The translations under genes were made by a program, and so were the position numbers. A stretch of 64,000 bases of DNA from Diprion similis (taxonomy: Eukaryota; Arthropoda; Insecta; Hymenoptera; Diprionidae), in NCBI RefSeq assembly GCF_021155765.1, contig NC_060118.1, forward strand, positions 1,488,001-1,552,000, given 5' to 3'. Numbering within the stretch: the stretch's first letter is position 1; every line of letters starts with the position of its first letter. The notes under the pieces were generated by a model. That model saw only the letters and a list, made by a program, of their open reading frames with translations. It was not told the DNA's origin and did no database searches. Positions 44,225 to 56,499 of the stretch are shown one piece after another.

Positions 44225-44254
44225 TTCAACATAGTCAGTCCATCACTCGCAACA

Positions 44255-44941
44255 ATGGATGATTCACTAACGCTAACGATTTCGGGAGCCTCTTCGATTC
44301 TCGAAGCGCGATATTTGCCACCGATTGAACTTGCTCGTGATAAAAGTTATGCTCTTGGTTTGGTAGAATTGTTGACTTTTAATTCGATTCCCGAAGTTGA
44401 TGCTGGTCACAATAAAATTTACGTGGCTGATAGAGTGATCACCATATTTACTGGCAGCTACGAGTTTGAAGACACAGAGAAGTATCTTCAAAATGTACTA
44501 AGAAATACAAACATCAGGTTCAACATTTAGCCCAACAATGACACATTACACAGCGAAATCACATGCAACCAAATTCTAAACTTCGAACCAACCGATTCCA
44601 TTGTTCAACTTCTGGAATTTACACCTCGTGTATTAGAGTCTGATAGAACTTACGAATCAGACGTGCCTGTAACTATACTCAAGGTCAACGCATTGCAAGT
44701 TGAGTGCATTATTACCACGGGTGCCTACGTCTACGGACGTGAAGTACACACTATTCACGAGTTTTTTCTAACCGTCCCACCAGGATATGAGATTTCAGAA
44801 GTGCCGTCGCACGTCATTTACCTTCCGATCATCGTCAGGACCATAGATCACGTTCAGCTTCGGTTAGTAGATCAGGACGGAGACTTGGTTAATTTTCGTG
44901 GTGAAGTTGTAACTGTGAGAGTACACATCAAATCGCAATAA
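44255..44941 (+). pseudogene. Penton-like minor capsid protein, one amber stop
   Basis: The frame covers 228 codons with a single TAG at 44528-44530. Motifs: LTISGASSILEARYLPPIEL, TGSYEFEDTEKYLQN, then after the stop SEITCN, VPVTILKVNALQVEC, AYVYGREVHTIHEF, LPPGY-like VPPGYEI and RLVDQDGDLVNFRGE. This beta-rich protein precedes the major capsid gene in insect Polintons and is generally viewed as the single jelly-roll penton; the assignment is by context. The C-terminus of a homologue is at 56.5-56.9 kb. Confidence 0.75.
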
Positions 44942-44944
44942 ACG

Positions 44945-46282
44945 ATGGGTATCGTTTATAACAGACAGCCAAAGAGTAGATACATCAGTGAGTCGACATG
45001 TTCCGATCAAGTCAGTTATCAATTGATTCTCGAACCGTCAACACCTCGGAATGTAGAGTTCCTGATGGCACTCGGCTTAAAACTGACACCTTTTAGAAGA
45101 GGGAATTCTGGCAAATAAAAATTCGATTTTGCTGTCTTATCGTCTGCTCCGTACCGTGGAAGAAGAAATCTCAAACAGTCAAACACCGGTCATCTTTGAC
45201 GAATCCATTGCGCATTACGAAATTCACGCTTACAAACCTTACGCCTCGTTAACTTTCAACAACAGCGATGAAATTCAAATCACCGTTCAGCATCAGGATT
45301 TATGCATATTACCCGGCAAAAGTTTGGTCCATATCCACCGACGACTCCTGAAAGTTTGAGATCGATAGAAGCAAGAATGTTGGCTTGTCATGTCTAATGA
45401 AGGGTTACGCTTCTCTGAACCCTGGTCAGAGTTGGCTGATAGAGAACGCAGGATGGCTTGACGTGGAAGAGAAGAGAAAATTAACCGATGTCGAGGTCAA
45501 TTTCGACATATTGATACCGCTCAGCACGATACTGAGTTCCGCTGAAGACTACCGCAAGATCGTGGTCAATGCCAAACACGAATTGATTTTGACGAGATCA
45601 CAAACTGATGTAAACGCAATTGTGCAGACTTAAGAGGAGGAATACAAAATCGTGACCAATACAATGGAATGGCTCGTACCGCATTCGAAACTCGCGGAAG
45701 AGACAAAAGGTTAACCTGCTCCAATTTCAAAGACCCGCCTATTTCGATGAGCTTCCGCAGTTGGGAATTATACGAATATCCTTTACTTCTCACTACATCG
45801 AAACACGTTTGGACTGTGAAAACTTCCACTCAGCTTGAAAAACCTCGATATGTAATTTTGGCCTTCCAAACAAGTCGAAAGAACAAGATCGGCATAACGC
45901 AAGTGATTTCGATCACTGCAATGTCACGGACGTCAAGCTGTTTTTAGACTCACAATCTTATCCGTACGGTAACCTGAACCTAAACATGAGTCGTAATCTG
46001 TACGCACTCTTGTACGAGATGTACGTAAACTCCCAAGCTACCTACTACGACAAGAACCCCGAGCCGTTGTTGTCAAAGAGTGAATTTCTTCAGAAGGCTC
46101 CCTCATTTTTTATTACCTGTTCAAAACAAAACGAATCCTTGAAGTACGGGCCTGTTGACATCCGCCTTGAATTCGAAGCTAAAGCCAACTTTTTCACTGA
46201 AACATCAGCGTACTGCTTGATTGTTCACGATCGTATTTTTTGATACAACCCATTCAGTGGCGTGGTGAAAAAGTTGGTATGA
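44945..46282 (+). pseudogene. Major capsid protein of Polinton B, multiple breaks
   Basis: ATG at 44945 (MGIVYNRQPK). Readable in changing frames: TPRNVEFLMALGL, HYEIHAYKPYASLTFNN, VQHQDLCILPGKSL, LNPGQSWLIENAGW, NAKHELILTRSQTD, FRSWELYEYPLL, KTSTQLEKPRYVIL, LNMSRNLYALLYEMY, LKYGPVDIRLEFEA, SAYCLIVHDRI and, after TGA, SGVVKKLV. This is a double jelly-roll type capsid family widespread in insect Polintons. Frameshifts near 45115, 45370 and 45640, plus stops. Last codon TGA at 46280-46282. Confidence 0.8.
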
Positions 46283-46318
46283 AAGCTGACCAATTTCACC
46301 ATCTCCCACAGTTCAAAA

Positions 46319-46792
46319 ATGGAGCTTATCGTTGACATACAAGGCTTCCGTAGACCTTGCGATAACACCTTTACGTTGAAAGAATTGGCTGTAATCTCAA
46401 TATACTCAGAAGCATCTCCATCGACGTTTCTCTTTAAACCACCTTAGGAACGGGACTGTCTGCACGTCAAATGTCAAAGCCAAAATTCATGGTTGCAACG
46501 CAATTTTTACGGTTCACCTTGGAGCTGTGGAAATATACCGATTGAGAAAGTGGAATGGACAATTGAATACGAGCTGTGCAAAGCTCGCAGGGTTTACGTG
46601 AAGGGAGGAGTAAAACGAGATTGGCTGCTATAAGTTGTCCTCAAATTTCAAATCATCGATTTGCTGGTCTCGGGCTGTCCATCGCTGCGAACCATCCAAA
46701 AAACTTCGGCTGTGCACGTACGATGTGATGAGCACACAATACCCAACGCAAGCTGTGCAGCTCGAAATGTCATGTTACTTCAAAATTGGTAA
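46319..46792 (+). pseudogene. 'QGF' protein of Polinton B, two in-frame stops
   Basis: One frame of 158 codons with TAG near 46445 and TAA at 46631. Signature: VDIQGFRRP, LKELAVISI, NSWLQRNFYGSPWSCG, VYVKGG, then GCPSLR and a Cys/His-rich tail (HVRCDEHTI...CAARNVMLL). The same ordered signature occurs at 54.1-54.5 kb and 62.46-63.39 kb. I know it as a recurrent partner of Polinton capsid genes in arthropods. Function unknown; a nuclease-like fold has been a personal guess only. Confidence 0.65.
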
Positions 46793-47073
46793 CTGAATCA
46801 CCATGTTGTACGGATGACGACGGTGAGTGATTTGTGCTACTGCGCAGAAGCATCTACAAGAACAATCCAGCATTCGTGGCGAAAATATCATCTTGGTAAT
46901 AATACTGTTGAATAAAATTATTGTACTCACTATAAGTATTTTCAATAAAGCTTTTTCTCAAAATATTCATGCATTTATTTAATACCTCACCTTCCACTGT
47001 TGAGAGAATAATTTTTATCATCATCAGGGGGGGGGAGGAAGCTCTTACGCTGATTGACAAACGCATATCAATT

Positions 47074-47586
47074 TCAAGTGTTTCCTCTAATATTAAAAAT
47101 ACATTGTCGGGTACAAAATTTGATATATGGGGTTATTTGGAATCTGCAACACGTGACGAATTCAAGTCGGTTGTGTCCACCCAGATATCGGAGGTGTAAT
47201 CGATTTTCTTTGCTGGCTACCACAATCCTCTGGAATCGCTCCTCGTCATAATCGTCTTCTTCGATGACTTTCGTTATTCGATGTAGTAGAAAAACGGTGA
47301 ACGAATCCTCCAAATCCACAATTATCTTAGTACCAAATTTTGTCCTCACTTTATGAATTCAGCTCACTTGGTGGTCAAGGTTGGTTTCAAGGTCTGCAAG
47401 TTTCTTGACTGGGAGTACTTTTCCATCATTTTCTTGGTGAATATAGATTCTGCCGAATTCTCTTCTGAGTTGATTCAGGTCGGATCTGAGTCGCAGCAGA
47501 TATTTTACTTCGTCAATATTCTTGATCAACAGTTCCAGTCGCTTCTTTAATGCACGTTGTTGTTTGAGAGTACTTTTCATTTGCAC
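47074..47586 (-). pseudogene. OB-fold-like Polinton gene, right copy, one opal stop
   Basis: ATG at 47586, one frame of 171 codons broken only by a TGA at 47359. A helical, basic start (KQQRALKKRLELLIKN) is followed by LPVKKLADLETNLDH, then VRTKFGTKIIVDLEDSF, TVFLLHRITKVIEEDD and LHLRYLGGHNRLEFV. Small beta-barrel, perhaps single-strand DNA binding (inferred). Homologous to the left copy at 18.04-18.43 kb. TATA box at 47638-47645. Confidence 0.6.
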
Positions 47587-47637
47587 TAAGAACAGCTCGA
47601 GACTTACGATGAAATTCCAGGTATTGGCTTTTATAAC

Positions 47638-47645
47638 GTCCTCGC
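47638..47645 (-). promoter_or_regulatory. TATA box of right OB-like gene
   Basis: TATAAAAG on the minus strand in the same GGACGTTATAAAAGCC context as at 17955. Confidence 0.65.
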
Positions 47646-47649
47646 CATA

Positions 47650-48540
47650 CGCATTTGGTGGGCAAAAAGAACGTCACGTGGTTGATATCACATCGGACTT
47701 TGAAATTTGATAAGAATGTCACGCAGTTGATAACGCACCGGACATTGAACTCACATAAGGAACGTCACGTGGTTTGATATCATGGGAACGGCTTGTCACG
47801 AGATTCACCCCAGCATCCGGTTCGGCGAAAAACTATTCTCGGAAGTATTATTTTGGAATGCCACGTGGTTGATAACGAACCGGATATCCGACTTTCGAAC
47901 TGAACGGTTCTTTTGATAAGAATGTCACGTAGTTGATAACGCACAGGACTTTGGACTCACATGTAAAGGTGGATGTTTAACTTTCGGTCGGTACAGCAGG
48001 AGTTGACACACAGACACGCCAACACTAACAAAATTCACGCGTACACGCACTAACATCAATCGGGCCAGAACCGGCATTGTACAACTACTTCGGGGTCAGA
48101 TTGAACATATCGAGTCAGGTTCAAGGGCATTTCAATCAAAGTCTGCCATCATGTTTATATCATAGAATCACTCTTGTTTTCTTGAGCGACTACGAGAACT
48201 AGTTTTGACTAATCGAATATACATACCTTGACCCTAACCAGGCAGGTCAATCAAACGCAGAATTTGAAGTCTACAACCTCGAAAACATAAAGTACAATTT
48301 AACGTTTTTTTTACCATTTGATCTCAAAATGCCCTTGACCCTGACTAGATATGGTTAAACTGGCCCAGGATTCGGATCCATAGACCTCAACAACATGGCG
48401 GTACACTTTAATCTCCTACCCACGTATTTGTTTCGCCATTTGACCTTGAAATGCCCCTGAACCTGACGTGATACGGTTTGGCCAACACCAGATTTAGATT
48501 CAGCGGAAATTTACATAGGAATACCATGGTTTTGTCGATG
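47650..48540 (-). repeat. Polinton B right terminal repeat with CACGTG array
   Basis: 47660-47960 carries at least five GTCACGTGGTTGATATCA-like cores; outward homology to the left end persists to about 48540 (for example TATCACGTCAGGTTCA on the minus strand at both ends). Confidence 0.75.
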
Positions 48541-48559
48541 CACGTACGAATTGATTTTT

Positions 48560-49364
48560 TCTTTTGTGGACCTGTGTTATTGTCAAGCATAAGAAGATGA
48601 ATCGTGTGAACGTCTGCGCTACGCAAAGGCCATAGAGCATGGTTGAGCAGGGTGAAAATGCTTTTCATAAATGTATAAATGATATTCTATGGATGTGTAG
48701 ATACTACGAAAACATAAAGATCCTGAAAATTTTAGACCTGAGTCTGTATTGGTCTTTTCAAAAAGTCAACAAAATAGAAATTGGAAAACAATTTTTTTCT
48801 TTAGAGTAAGTTAACCGACCTATTTGACAATCCAATACGTTATGCAGGCAATAGAGAGCTCTTACGGGCATCACGGACCAATTCCTAATTCAGTAAATTG
48901 ATGATCAAAAAAATGATTTTCTCCCACTTTTCCAATTTTTATTAAGATAATTTTTTAGCAGAATTATGATTCTATCATTTTGACATTTCTCATAGGACCT
49001 TTAATGACTCGGTATTTTTTCGAAATTTTCTTAATAGTACACTGTAGTTAAAAAAAATAATGTCTTTTTTTATGTTACCGAAAAATCAAATTTTTCAACA
49101 AATTCTATTCAAATAATTGCAAATTATACTATCATTATCATATAAATGATACGCTGAAATAAATCTCTCGCATTAAAGATGAAAAGAAAATAATTTTCTT
49201 TCTTCCGATGAAATATAAAGCCCGTTAAGATTTAGTAAAAAGATGTTTTTACTTCCAGTAATTTTCTTCAATGTATTTCGAATCGAATTGCGTTTTGAAT
49301 TGAGTAGTTCATGAAATTGTCGTAAGCAAGAGCACCACAGTCGCATTCAATTTACATGTGGCCA
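48560..49364. other. AT-rich DNA without recognisable features
   Basis: No ORF above chance, no repeat recognised. Confidence 0.5.
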
Positions 49365-49548
49365 TAAGGCTGGGATTTAATGAGCAGCAAAAAGTAGCAG
49401 CGGTAGCAGCATTTCTCACCATACAAGCATTCTGATTGATTGACTAAGGTTGGATTAGGTTATTCAACTGACCAAAGGACCTGGATGTTGGAAAATGCTA
49501 CTGCTGCTGCTACGGCTTGCTGCTTATGAAATTGCAGCCTGAAGATTA
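49365..49548. repeat. MITE-like inverted repeat rich in GCAGCA
   Basis: Left arm (GGCTG...GAGCAGCAAAAAGTAGCAG) and right arm (its reverse complement, CTGCTACGGCTTGCTGC...GCAGCC) of about 45 bp enclose 80 bp. No coding capacity; no clear target duplication. Confidence 0.5.
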
Positions 49549-49708
49549 TTCATACTATTTCTAGCATACAGAGCTTCCGAAAACAGTTAAAATTGCCTAA
49601 GCTGTAATTTTGAGGTGATCGTTCGGAAAAGTAATAAACACAATAATATTTCATAAAAGAATTGTTTTCATTCATAAATACTAGTTAATTTTTCATCCGA
49701 ATATGTTT

Positions 49709-52394
49709 TGTGACGCTAAATTCTGTTACCCTCTGACGAGGACTTACCGTTAACACTTTGGCGCGATTCTCCAATTATTCGATACGATATTTAAGATACG
49801 AAAAGATACTCGTTGGGCGCCAGACGCTTCAGCGTCAAATTTTTAGAGGAAAGGAAAAGATACGATACGATAATAATAATTAGAGAACCCGCTGTATGGC
49901 TGGCTAGGCTCAGGTACTCACACGAACTGGTAGAGTGGCGGTATCCAAAGGCAGTTACAACAGTTACGGAAATAAGGAAAATAAAGAGATCAAGAAATAA
50001 GCTCGAGCCAAGTAAATTAACAAGCCAATCAGTCGTATATTATTGATCAGTTCATAAGCGGTAGATTAGTCAGTTTGTTACAGAAAGTTAACAAAAGATA
50101 TTTAGTCAACGAGAGTGATTTACAAGGTTTTCGGTTAAAGAAGCTAAGCGATAATTCGCACAAAACAATAGTTGGCAAAAGAAATTAATCGTAGGTCGAG
50201 AGAAGCGATATAATGCAAAAAGTCTACTCAAACTAGACGTCACTGGGCGACGTGATCTTACCCAAATTTCAGAAGCGGCACTACGAGAATTGTTACATTA
50301 AAGCAAGAGTGAAACTTTAGCGAAAATCGGTAGTTGACGGAATTGACGGTAGCTTAGAACTATAGTGACAAGAAAATACTATTTAAATTACGACAAATGG
50401 TAATTAGCGAGAAAGATTGACAATGATATACGATTCACAAATATCGGAAGCTTATTCGGAAGAATTATTCACAGCAAGCGGTTTGATAATTACAACAGTC
50501 AAAATTACGATATTAAATTAACAAGGAAATTCGAAATTACGATAGCGAGAGAAAATACAAAAGTTATACGAGATTGAGAGGTTTAGAGAAGGGATTGCAG
50601 AGTAAAAATAATACACTAAATACACCTGGTTACAACAAGCAACTTAAGATAACACAGAAGTACGATATTCGGGAAACAAGAAAATATTACAAGGTAATAA
50701 GAAATGTAAATCAAGATAAGCGATAGAAAACAAAGGTGCAGTAGTATTTAGCGGCGTAATCTACGCTCAGCTATACTCCAAGTAGCTCAATATACGATAT
50801 GAAATTTCATGCACAAAGCAAATAATATAAAACAAGCGATACGATACAAAGCGATAGGCAATACTAGTAAGAAAAGTAAAGATAGCGATAGCGATAGACA
50901 GTAGAAATTACACAAGCGTTTCTAGCATAAAATTACGAGAAGCAAAGAAAATTAGAGATACAAAAGATAAGCATCAAGCAAAGAAAATTCAGAAATACAA
51001 AAGATATTCGGTAGTTACGAGGTCGCTCACGATAGTTTTCGGAAATTAATTACGAAACGAAATCATGCAGTCGCACGGCGGCTTAAAGCACCTCAATGTC
51101 CGTGGACCATGATTCACAAAGATACTGGCATCATTCGATGCAACCAAAACGATAATTAAGATACGATAAGAGAAACAGAAATTAGAGCAACTTCGTAACA
51201 GTACGATATAAAGGCAAAAGCCTTACCTTAGTCGGTGACGAGATTAGGCACTGATTTTAAATTAAATTAAACTTAAAGAGAGCGAAGAAGGAAGGAAGTG
51301 AAGTTAACGGAAGGAATTGAAGCTAAAGGAAGGAGTGAAGCTAAAAGATCAAAACGGTAGTGGGTGCGAAAAAGGTAACGATAGCGATAGCGGTAGAGGA
51401 ATAAGCGATAGTGGTAGAATATAAGAGGAAGGTTGAGGATTTCTAACTAAACGAGAGCGAGGTGGTAGCGAAGCTGTCTCCTGGCGGGTTGAGCGTAGAA
51501 TAGGCAGAGTTCGGAGTCCGGATCAGCGATCTCGCCGGTGTCGTCAGGTGATTCTTCTTCCCCTTCGGTGGTCATTCAATCCCCACCATAATTGGGTCAT
51601 CCCTCTGGCGAATATCGGCTACGCGTTATCGACGATTACCGCTAGATGAGCGTAGTTGACATCACACGTACTTTTCTTCGGCTGCTGCGTCGTACTGTCC
51701 AGGTTGCCTGTCATTGGGGGTTCCCTCCACGGGGCAGGTACGTAGGCTACCTCCGGAAGGTTACCGGATGGAGTGCAACTCCACATTGTTTGCCTCCACC
51801 GGCTTCATCGTCTAGGCAGCGGCCAACTGCCCACGATATATCACGAAGACCATGCAGTCACACGGCGGCTTACAGCACCTCATCGTCCGTGGACCATGAC
51901 TCACAATGATTGTAGCCCTTACTGACAGGGAGGCTGCGTCGATCCTCAGGACGAGGGCTTTATCAACTTTGGACGTAGTGTTTTAGGCTCGGTCCGGCTC
52001 CTGGCCGGTAAGTCGGTGAACGACAGGCTGCGGTCTGCCCTTGATGTCGAACTTACGGCATCCGAAAAAGTAGGCATTCAAAGTTGTACGGGAGATTCAT
52101 GATTACGAAACGGTAGTTGAATTCGTCGGTAGCTGGAACTGTAGTTTTCGGTAGTTGTCGATCCCTCGGTGAATCAAAGAAACGTGTTGATCCCTCGATG
52201 ATCGTGGTCGCGGTACCTGTTTAGCTTGCGCCGAAGCGCGAGATTACAAAATTTGTACAGAAAATATTAGTAACTAGTATTTTTCGCCTATATCGTATCG
52301 AGCTTGCTTGGAGTACCCCGCCAGGGACGCGTTTTCGGTAGTTTCCTTTAGATTTTTAGCCTTGTAACGAGCCATTCTGAAATGCCACGTTACA
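49709..52394 (-). mobile_element. LTR-like element, 2686 bp, TSD GTTT
   Basis: On the minus strand begins TGTAACGTGGCATTTCAG and ends TTTAGCGTCACA; both flanks are GTTT. It shares its first ~37 bp with 22043-23888 and internal blocks with 18915-21981, including CTGGCGCCCAAC about 110 nt before the CGTCACA end. A-rich internal tract of GATA/AATA type. No gene. Confidence 0.75.
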
Positions 52395-53540
52395 GTTTTT
52401 ACTAAAATCTAATAATATTAAATGTCCAATTTGTGACCAATTGATCAAGAAGCGTGCAGAAATTCCTAAAGTTATTTCGACAGAAGGAGATTGTAGCACA
52501 AAATTCGAAGTCGCAACGGCTCAACACGAAATTGATATTATGGACAAATCAGTGCCTATTTTCCTCACTGCACTCAACGATATATATCTACGTATAATCG
52601 TATTGTTTGGCGGCAGGAAAAAATTTTTCTGGTTGCCTTCTTACGTTGGCCACGTGACCGGCTGTGCTCGTCGGTTTGTCGGCACCGGGTGACGGTATTC
52701 GATAGAGGCTCCTGGCAATCGAAGTTTGCAAATTACGGAAGGAGCGGGGAAGGAAAGGGTCAAATACACAGTATGTAGAATTAACCTGTATCTCGTTTCA
52801 TTTAATCCTTCTGGGTGTCATTTTTCGTCACTCACACGCTCACACCGAGCTTCTTTTCACTCTTTTGCGTACAACGTTGAACGTGCCCACTCCACTTTGT
52901 CGAGAAGACAAATCAAGATTCTTGCCCAGCCGCGCCACGAATGCAACCCGACGTGTCGGCTGCTCGGCTACACGAGAGTAGGAACGCTTGGACAGTTCTG
53001 GATACAAATCCTTACTTTATCAACCCAGCGCGGACGTGAACCTTTTTCGCGGGGCAGGAGGTGTGGGGGATTATCCCCATCGGGACCGACGTGGTCGACC
53101 ATTACCCGCTCTGCACTCTGCGTTACTATCATATCGATTGTCAGGAAAAATCATCCGATCTGCGCTCTACCTTATCATCGTTCATGATGAAATTATTCAC
53201 ATTGGCGTCATTTTTTTACCTGCGTCGGTAATGAATCGAGTGTTTTACCCTTGCATGAGTTACCATCATCAGCTGCTTCGTAACCGCATCGGTAATATAT
53301 GAAGTTACCATCATCTGTGAAAAATCTAGCGCTTGACCTGTCACCGATATGCATCGAGCAAAATCCAGACGTAGGTGTAAATTCACGCTGTTTGACAACA
53401 CTCAGAAGGTTCTGCCACCGCGAGATAGCTTTGCGAAAATTCTTTTTCCGGAGAAAGTAAGATGTTAAGGGTGTTAGCGAAACCGAATTCGCTGAATGTA
53501 AAAGGACAGTTCTTGGAATCACTAGACAAGTTGCGGCAGA
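52395..53540. other. Unassigned DNA
   Basis: Overlapping short ORFs on both strands in GC-richer sequence, none with a recognisable motif or codon pattern. Confidence 0.4.
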
Positions 53541-53544
53541 ACGT

Positions 53545-53810
53545 TAAGAGGCCTGCGTCGAGCGGCAAAACGTCAAAGGTTATGAATTCAAACCAGCATG
53601 GGAGTTGAATTAGTAAAAACAAAACGGACCGTTTGCCAAGTAGCAGCGTGACATTGAGCGGCCCGCGTCGATCGGCGAAATATTGAAGGTTCTCGATTCA
53701 CACCTGCATCGATGACGAATAAATTAGCAAATCGTATGACATGACGTCAAGCAGCCCATGATGATCAGCGAAACGTTGAAATAGTTGAAGCTTTGGCACA
53801 ATTTGTGAAA
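53545..53810. repeat. Degenerate tandem repeat, ~100-bp units
   Basis: Three diverged units start with GCGGCCCGCGTCGATCGGCG-like sequence at about 53549, 53659 and 53752. Confidence 0.5.
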
Positions 53811-54142
53811 AACAATTCTCGAAATCCTCCGACATAATGACTAGCGATCGGAAAACGTGGAAGTCTGAAGGTTCTGACTTAAATATAAGGTAATAGGTTG
53901 TGAAAATAATTGTGATAATGAAGGAAATGATTTTATTCAAAGAACTTAAGATTACGATTTACATGAATCCATAATATTAGTATAAGGATTACATATAGGT
54001 TTCTTATTCAACGGTATTATAACCAAGCTCCAGGCCGAACAGTTTGAGAAGATATTGATAGGGTTTTATGTTTCAATAAGAATTTTAGTGAAAGAAACAC
54101 TTTTATGCAGCAGAATTCGGACGTGAGCATCCGTGATGATGA

Positions 54143-54526
54143 TCACAATTGAGTAGAGTGTGAAACATCTTGTTTTACTTTTGCAACGAATGACATCCCA
54201 ACTCCATCAAATCGACGACTTTGAAATATTTTTCGCGTAAGATGTTCTCCGAACATTTCTTGTGAAGCATGACGTAGTGTTTTATATCTGAGGATGAAAG
54301 AAAGCTTGTCGGATGGTAGATCACCGCTGCTCCAAGATAATCCATGGAAATTACATTGTAATCGAGAATTTTCTCTTTCGAAAAGGACAGACAAATTGTC
54401 CCAACCGTATAGTGTTTCGAACAGGAAAACTGGTGGATGAGCTTCAGAGTTCATAGATAAAACCACCAACTCTTTCGCTGTGAAACTAAGTACCATTCTG
54501 TTGAATCCTTGCGTGTCTAATATCAA
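54143..54526 (-). pseudogene. 'QGF' protein of Polinton D
   Basis: The 127-codon frame starts ILDTQGFNRM and has FTAKELVVLSM, CNFHGLSWSSGDLP and a diverging C-terminus. The expected tail (MELGC.SL) is readable in another frame near 54200, so a frameshift truncates the family protein. Follows the capsid gene as in Polinton B. Confidence 0.65.
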
Positions 54527-55300
54527 TTAAATCGTGTGAAATACTAAATCGAATGCTGCAATCTGCACAGTTTTATACCAAATCTCTTACCCCACCACTC
54601 AGTCAGTTATATTTGATTATACGATCATGTGAAATCAAGCCGTATGCGGAGGTACTAGCTGAAAAGTAATTTGTAGCTTCGAGTTCGATACAAATAACGA
54701 CAGGTCCAGATTTGAGGGTTTCGTTTTGTTTTGGACAGTCAATGAAAATTAACGGTTCGTACTGCAGAAATTAACTCTTCGTCAACAAAATTCGGGTTCT
54801 TTACCGTAATACGTAGTTTTGAAGTTGGCGTACATCTCGTACAGCAACGTGAAGTGATTGAGACTCATTTCCAAGTTCGAGTTTCTGTAATAATAATACT
54901 CTGAATTCAAAAGAGGTTCACATCTGTAATGTTACAGCGATCCAGATGATTGGTATGAAATGAAATTCAATAGCGACATTTTTCGTTGATTAGACGGCTT
55001 TAAATGTGGGACTAACCATTCTTCTTGATCAATAACAATTCTGAAATCTTCGTCTTGGTTTTGAACGATAGAATTCAAATCACTTTTAGATCTCGTGAGA
55101 ATAAGCTTATGCTTTGCGTTACGATCATCTTGCAAAAAGCTTCAGCGAAGCCCAATATCATGCTAAGGGAAGTAACTACATCGAAGGTACCATTAGCACC
55201 GGTTAATTTTTTCGTTTCTCCAACATCGAGCGATCCGGCATTTTCCATAAAACAACTCTGACCAGGACTTAGCGACGCGAAACCCTTCAGCAGGCTGGTT

Positions 55301-55541
55301 TGTGACGAGGTGTTCGCTTCGCACGCTGTATGGATGAGGAGGAGGGAGACGAGAGACGGGGTAGAGGTACTGCACGCGTCAAAATGGTAGAGAACAAATA
55401 TGAAATGTATTTTTCTTGCCCCCGGAACGGCCTTAAAAGCTAGAATACAAAAGGGTGGTCCCACGTGGCGGCCGGTCACGCCCCGGCCGACTAGCGTGAG
55501 CTTAAAACTAAGTATCTTGAAACTAGTGAGTGGTTACAGGC

Positions 55542-55616
<75 letters not shown>

Positions 55617-55981
55617 TGCGTGCGCGCGTGGGTGTGTGGGGGGGGGGGGGGGGGGGTGGATGTTAGCGAGTGGTTGGCAGGACAGGTGGAGGATGAGTGC
55701 AGGGGGGTTTGGTGAGAGTGCTAAGATGAGATAGGGTGAGTGGAGGAGGAGGTGGTTGACGTCGGGGTTGCCCGAGGTTGAAAACTAGGATTGGCTGACC
55801 TTCTGTCCTGAGGTAGATGGCTGTGGCGTTGCTTCTTCTCTCACGGGTTGCTGGCACAAGAGTGGTCACTTTGGCCGGCCCGGTGCGTCTTCAGGTGCGC
55901 CCGGGCCGGTTCGGCCTTGTTCATCCTCGCTCCGCGGATTTGGGGCTTACTGCGATGTGCACGCGGGGGTGCAACGTCACA
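55301..55981. mobile_element. Solo LTR-like insertion, 681 bp, TSD GGTT
   Basis: Begins TGTGACGAGGTGTTCG, ends GCAACGTCACA, GGTT on both sides, inserted in the capsid gene between GLT and LKGF codons. Contains a (TG)n/(CGTG)n tract and a poly-G run. Confidence 0.85.
55542..55657. repeat. (TG)n microsatellite followed by poly-G
   Basis: About 28 TG units grade into CGTG units and then a run of about 20 G. Unstable low-complexity DNA inside the solo LTR. Confidence 0.95.
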
Positions 55982-56499
55982 GGTTAAACCAACGATTTTG
56001 TTCTTATCAATTTTCACTGCCTTTAGTTCGTAGCGTACCTCTCAGAACAAATGGCAGGTGGCATTATTAACCGTGGTTGTGACTGCTGTTGCAGTACCGT
56101 CAGATTTGATCAGTCTCCCAGAGAAATGGAACGAACTCTTGCTCGGTAAAGTACACGAATTCTGATCTTGAATGGTCATGTGAATCTGATCACTGTTGTT
56201 GAAACTCAATGATGCATATGGCTTGTGCGCATGTATTTCTAGGTGTGCGATTGACACGTCAAAGACAATAAGTGCTTGAATGTTTGAGATTTTCTCTGCC
56301 ATAGTACGTAGCAGGCAGAGAAACAGAATCGACATTTGACTTGTCGGAAATTCCTTTGCCAGAAGGTGTTAGTTTTAAACTCACAGCTATCAGAAACTCT
56401 ACGTTCCGACGTGTTAACGGTTCGGGAATGGATCGATGACTAACGAACTCGCGTTATGTAAATGTACTTTCATAACTCTTCTTGGGTAATCTGTCATTT

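Larger units (their letters stand above)
17088..48540 (+). mobile_element. Polinton/Maverick B, both terminal regions, multiply interrupted
   Basis: Sequence at 17088-17690 is inverted at about 47650-48540, and an OB-like gene sits just inside each end. Between them lies a full Polinton gene set: PolB(+), integrase(-), fibre-like(-), ATPase(-), PLA2 protein(+), protease(+), penton-like(+), major capsid(+), QGF protein(+). Insertions at 18915-21981, 22043-23888, 26460-29806, 31713-32306 and 33358-41845 inflate it to about 31 kb; without them it would be near 17 kb, normal for Polintons. Exact termini and target duplication were not found. Confidence 0.65.
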
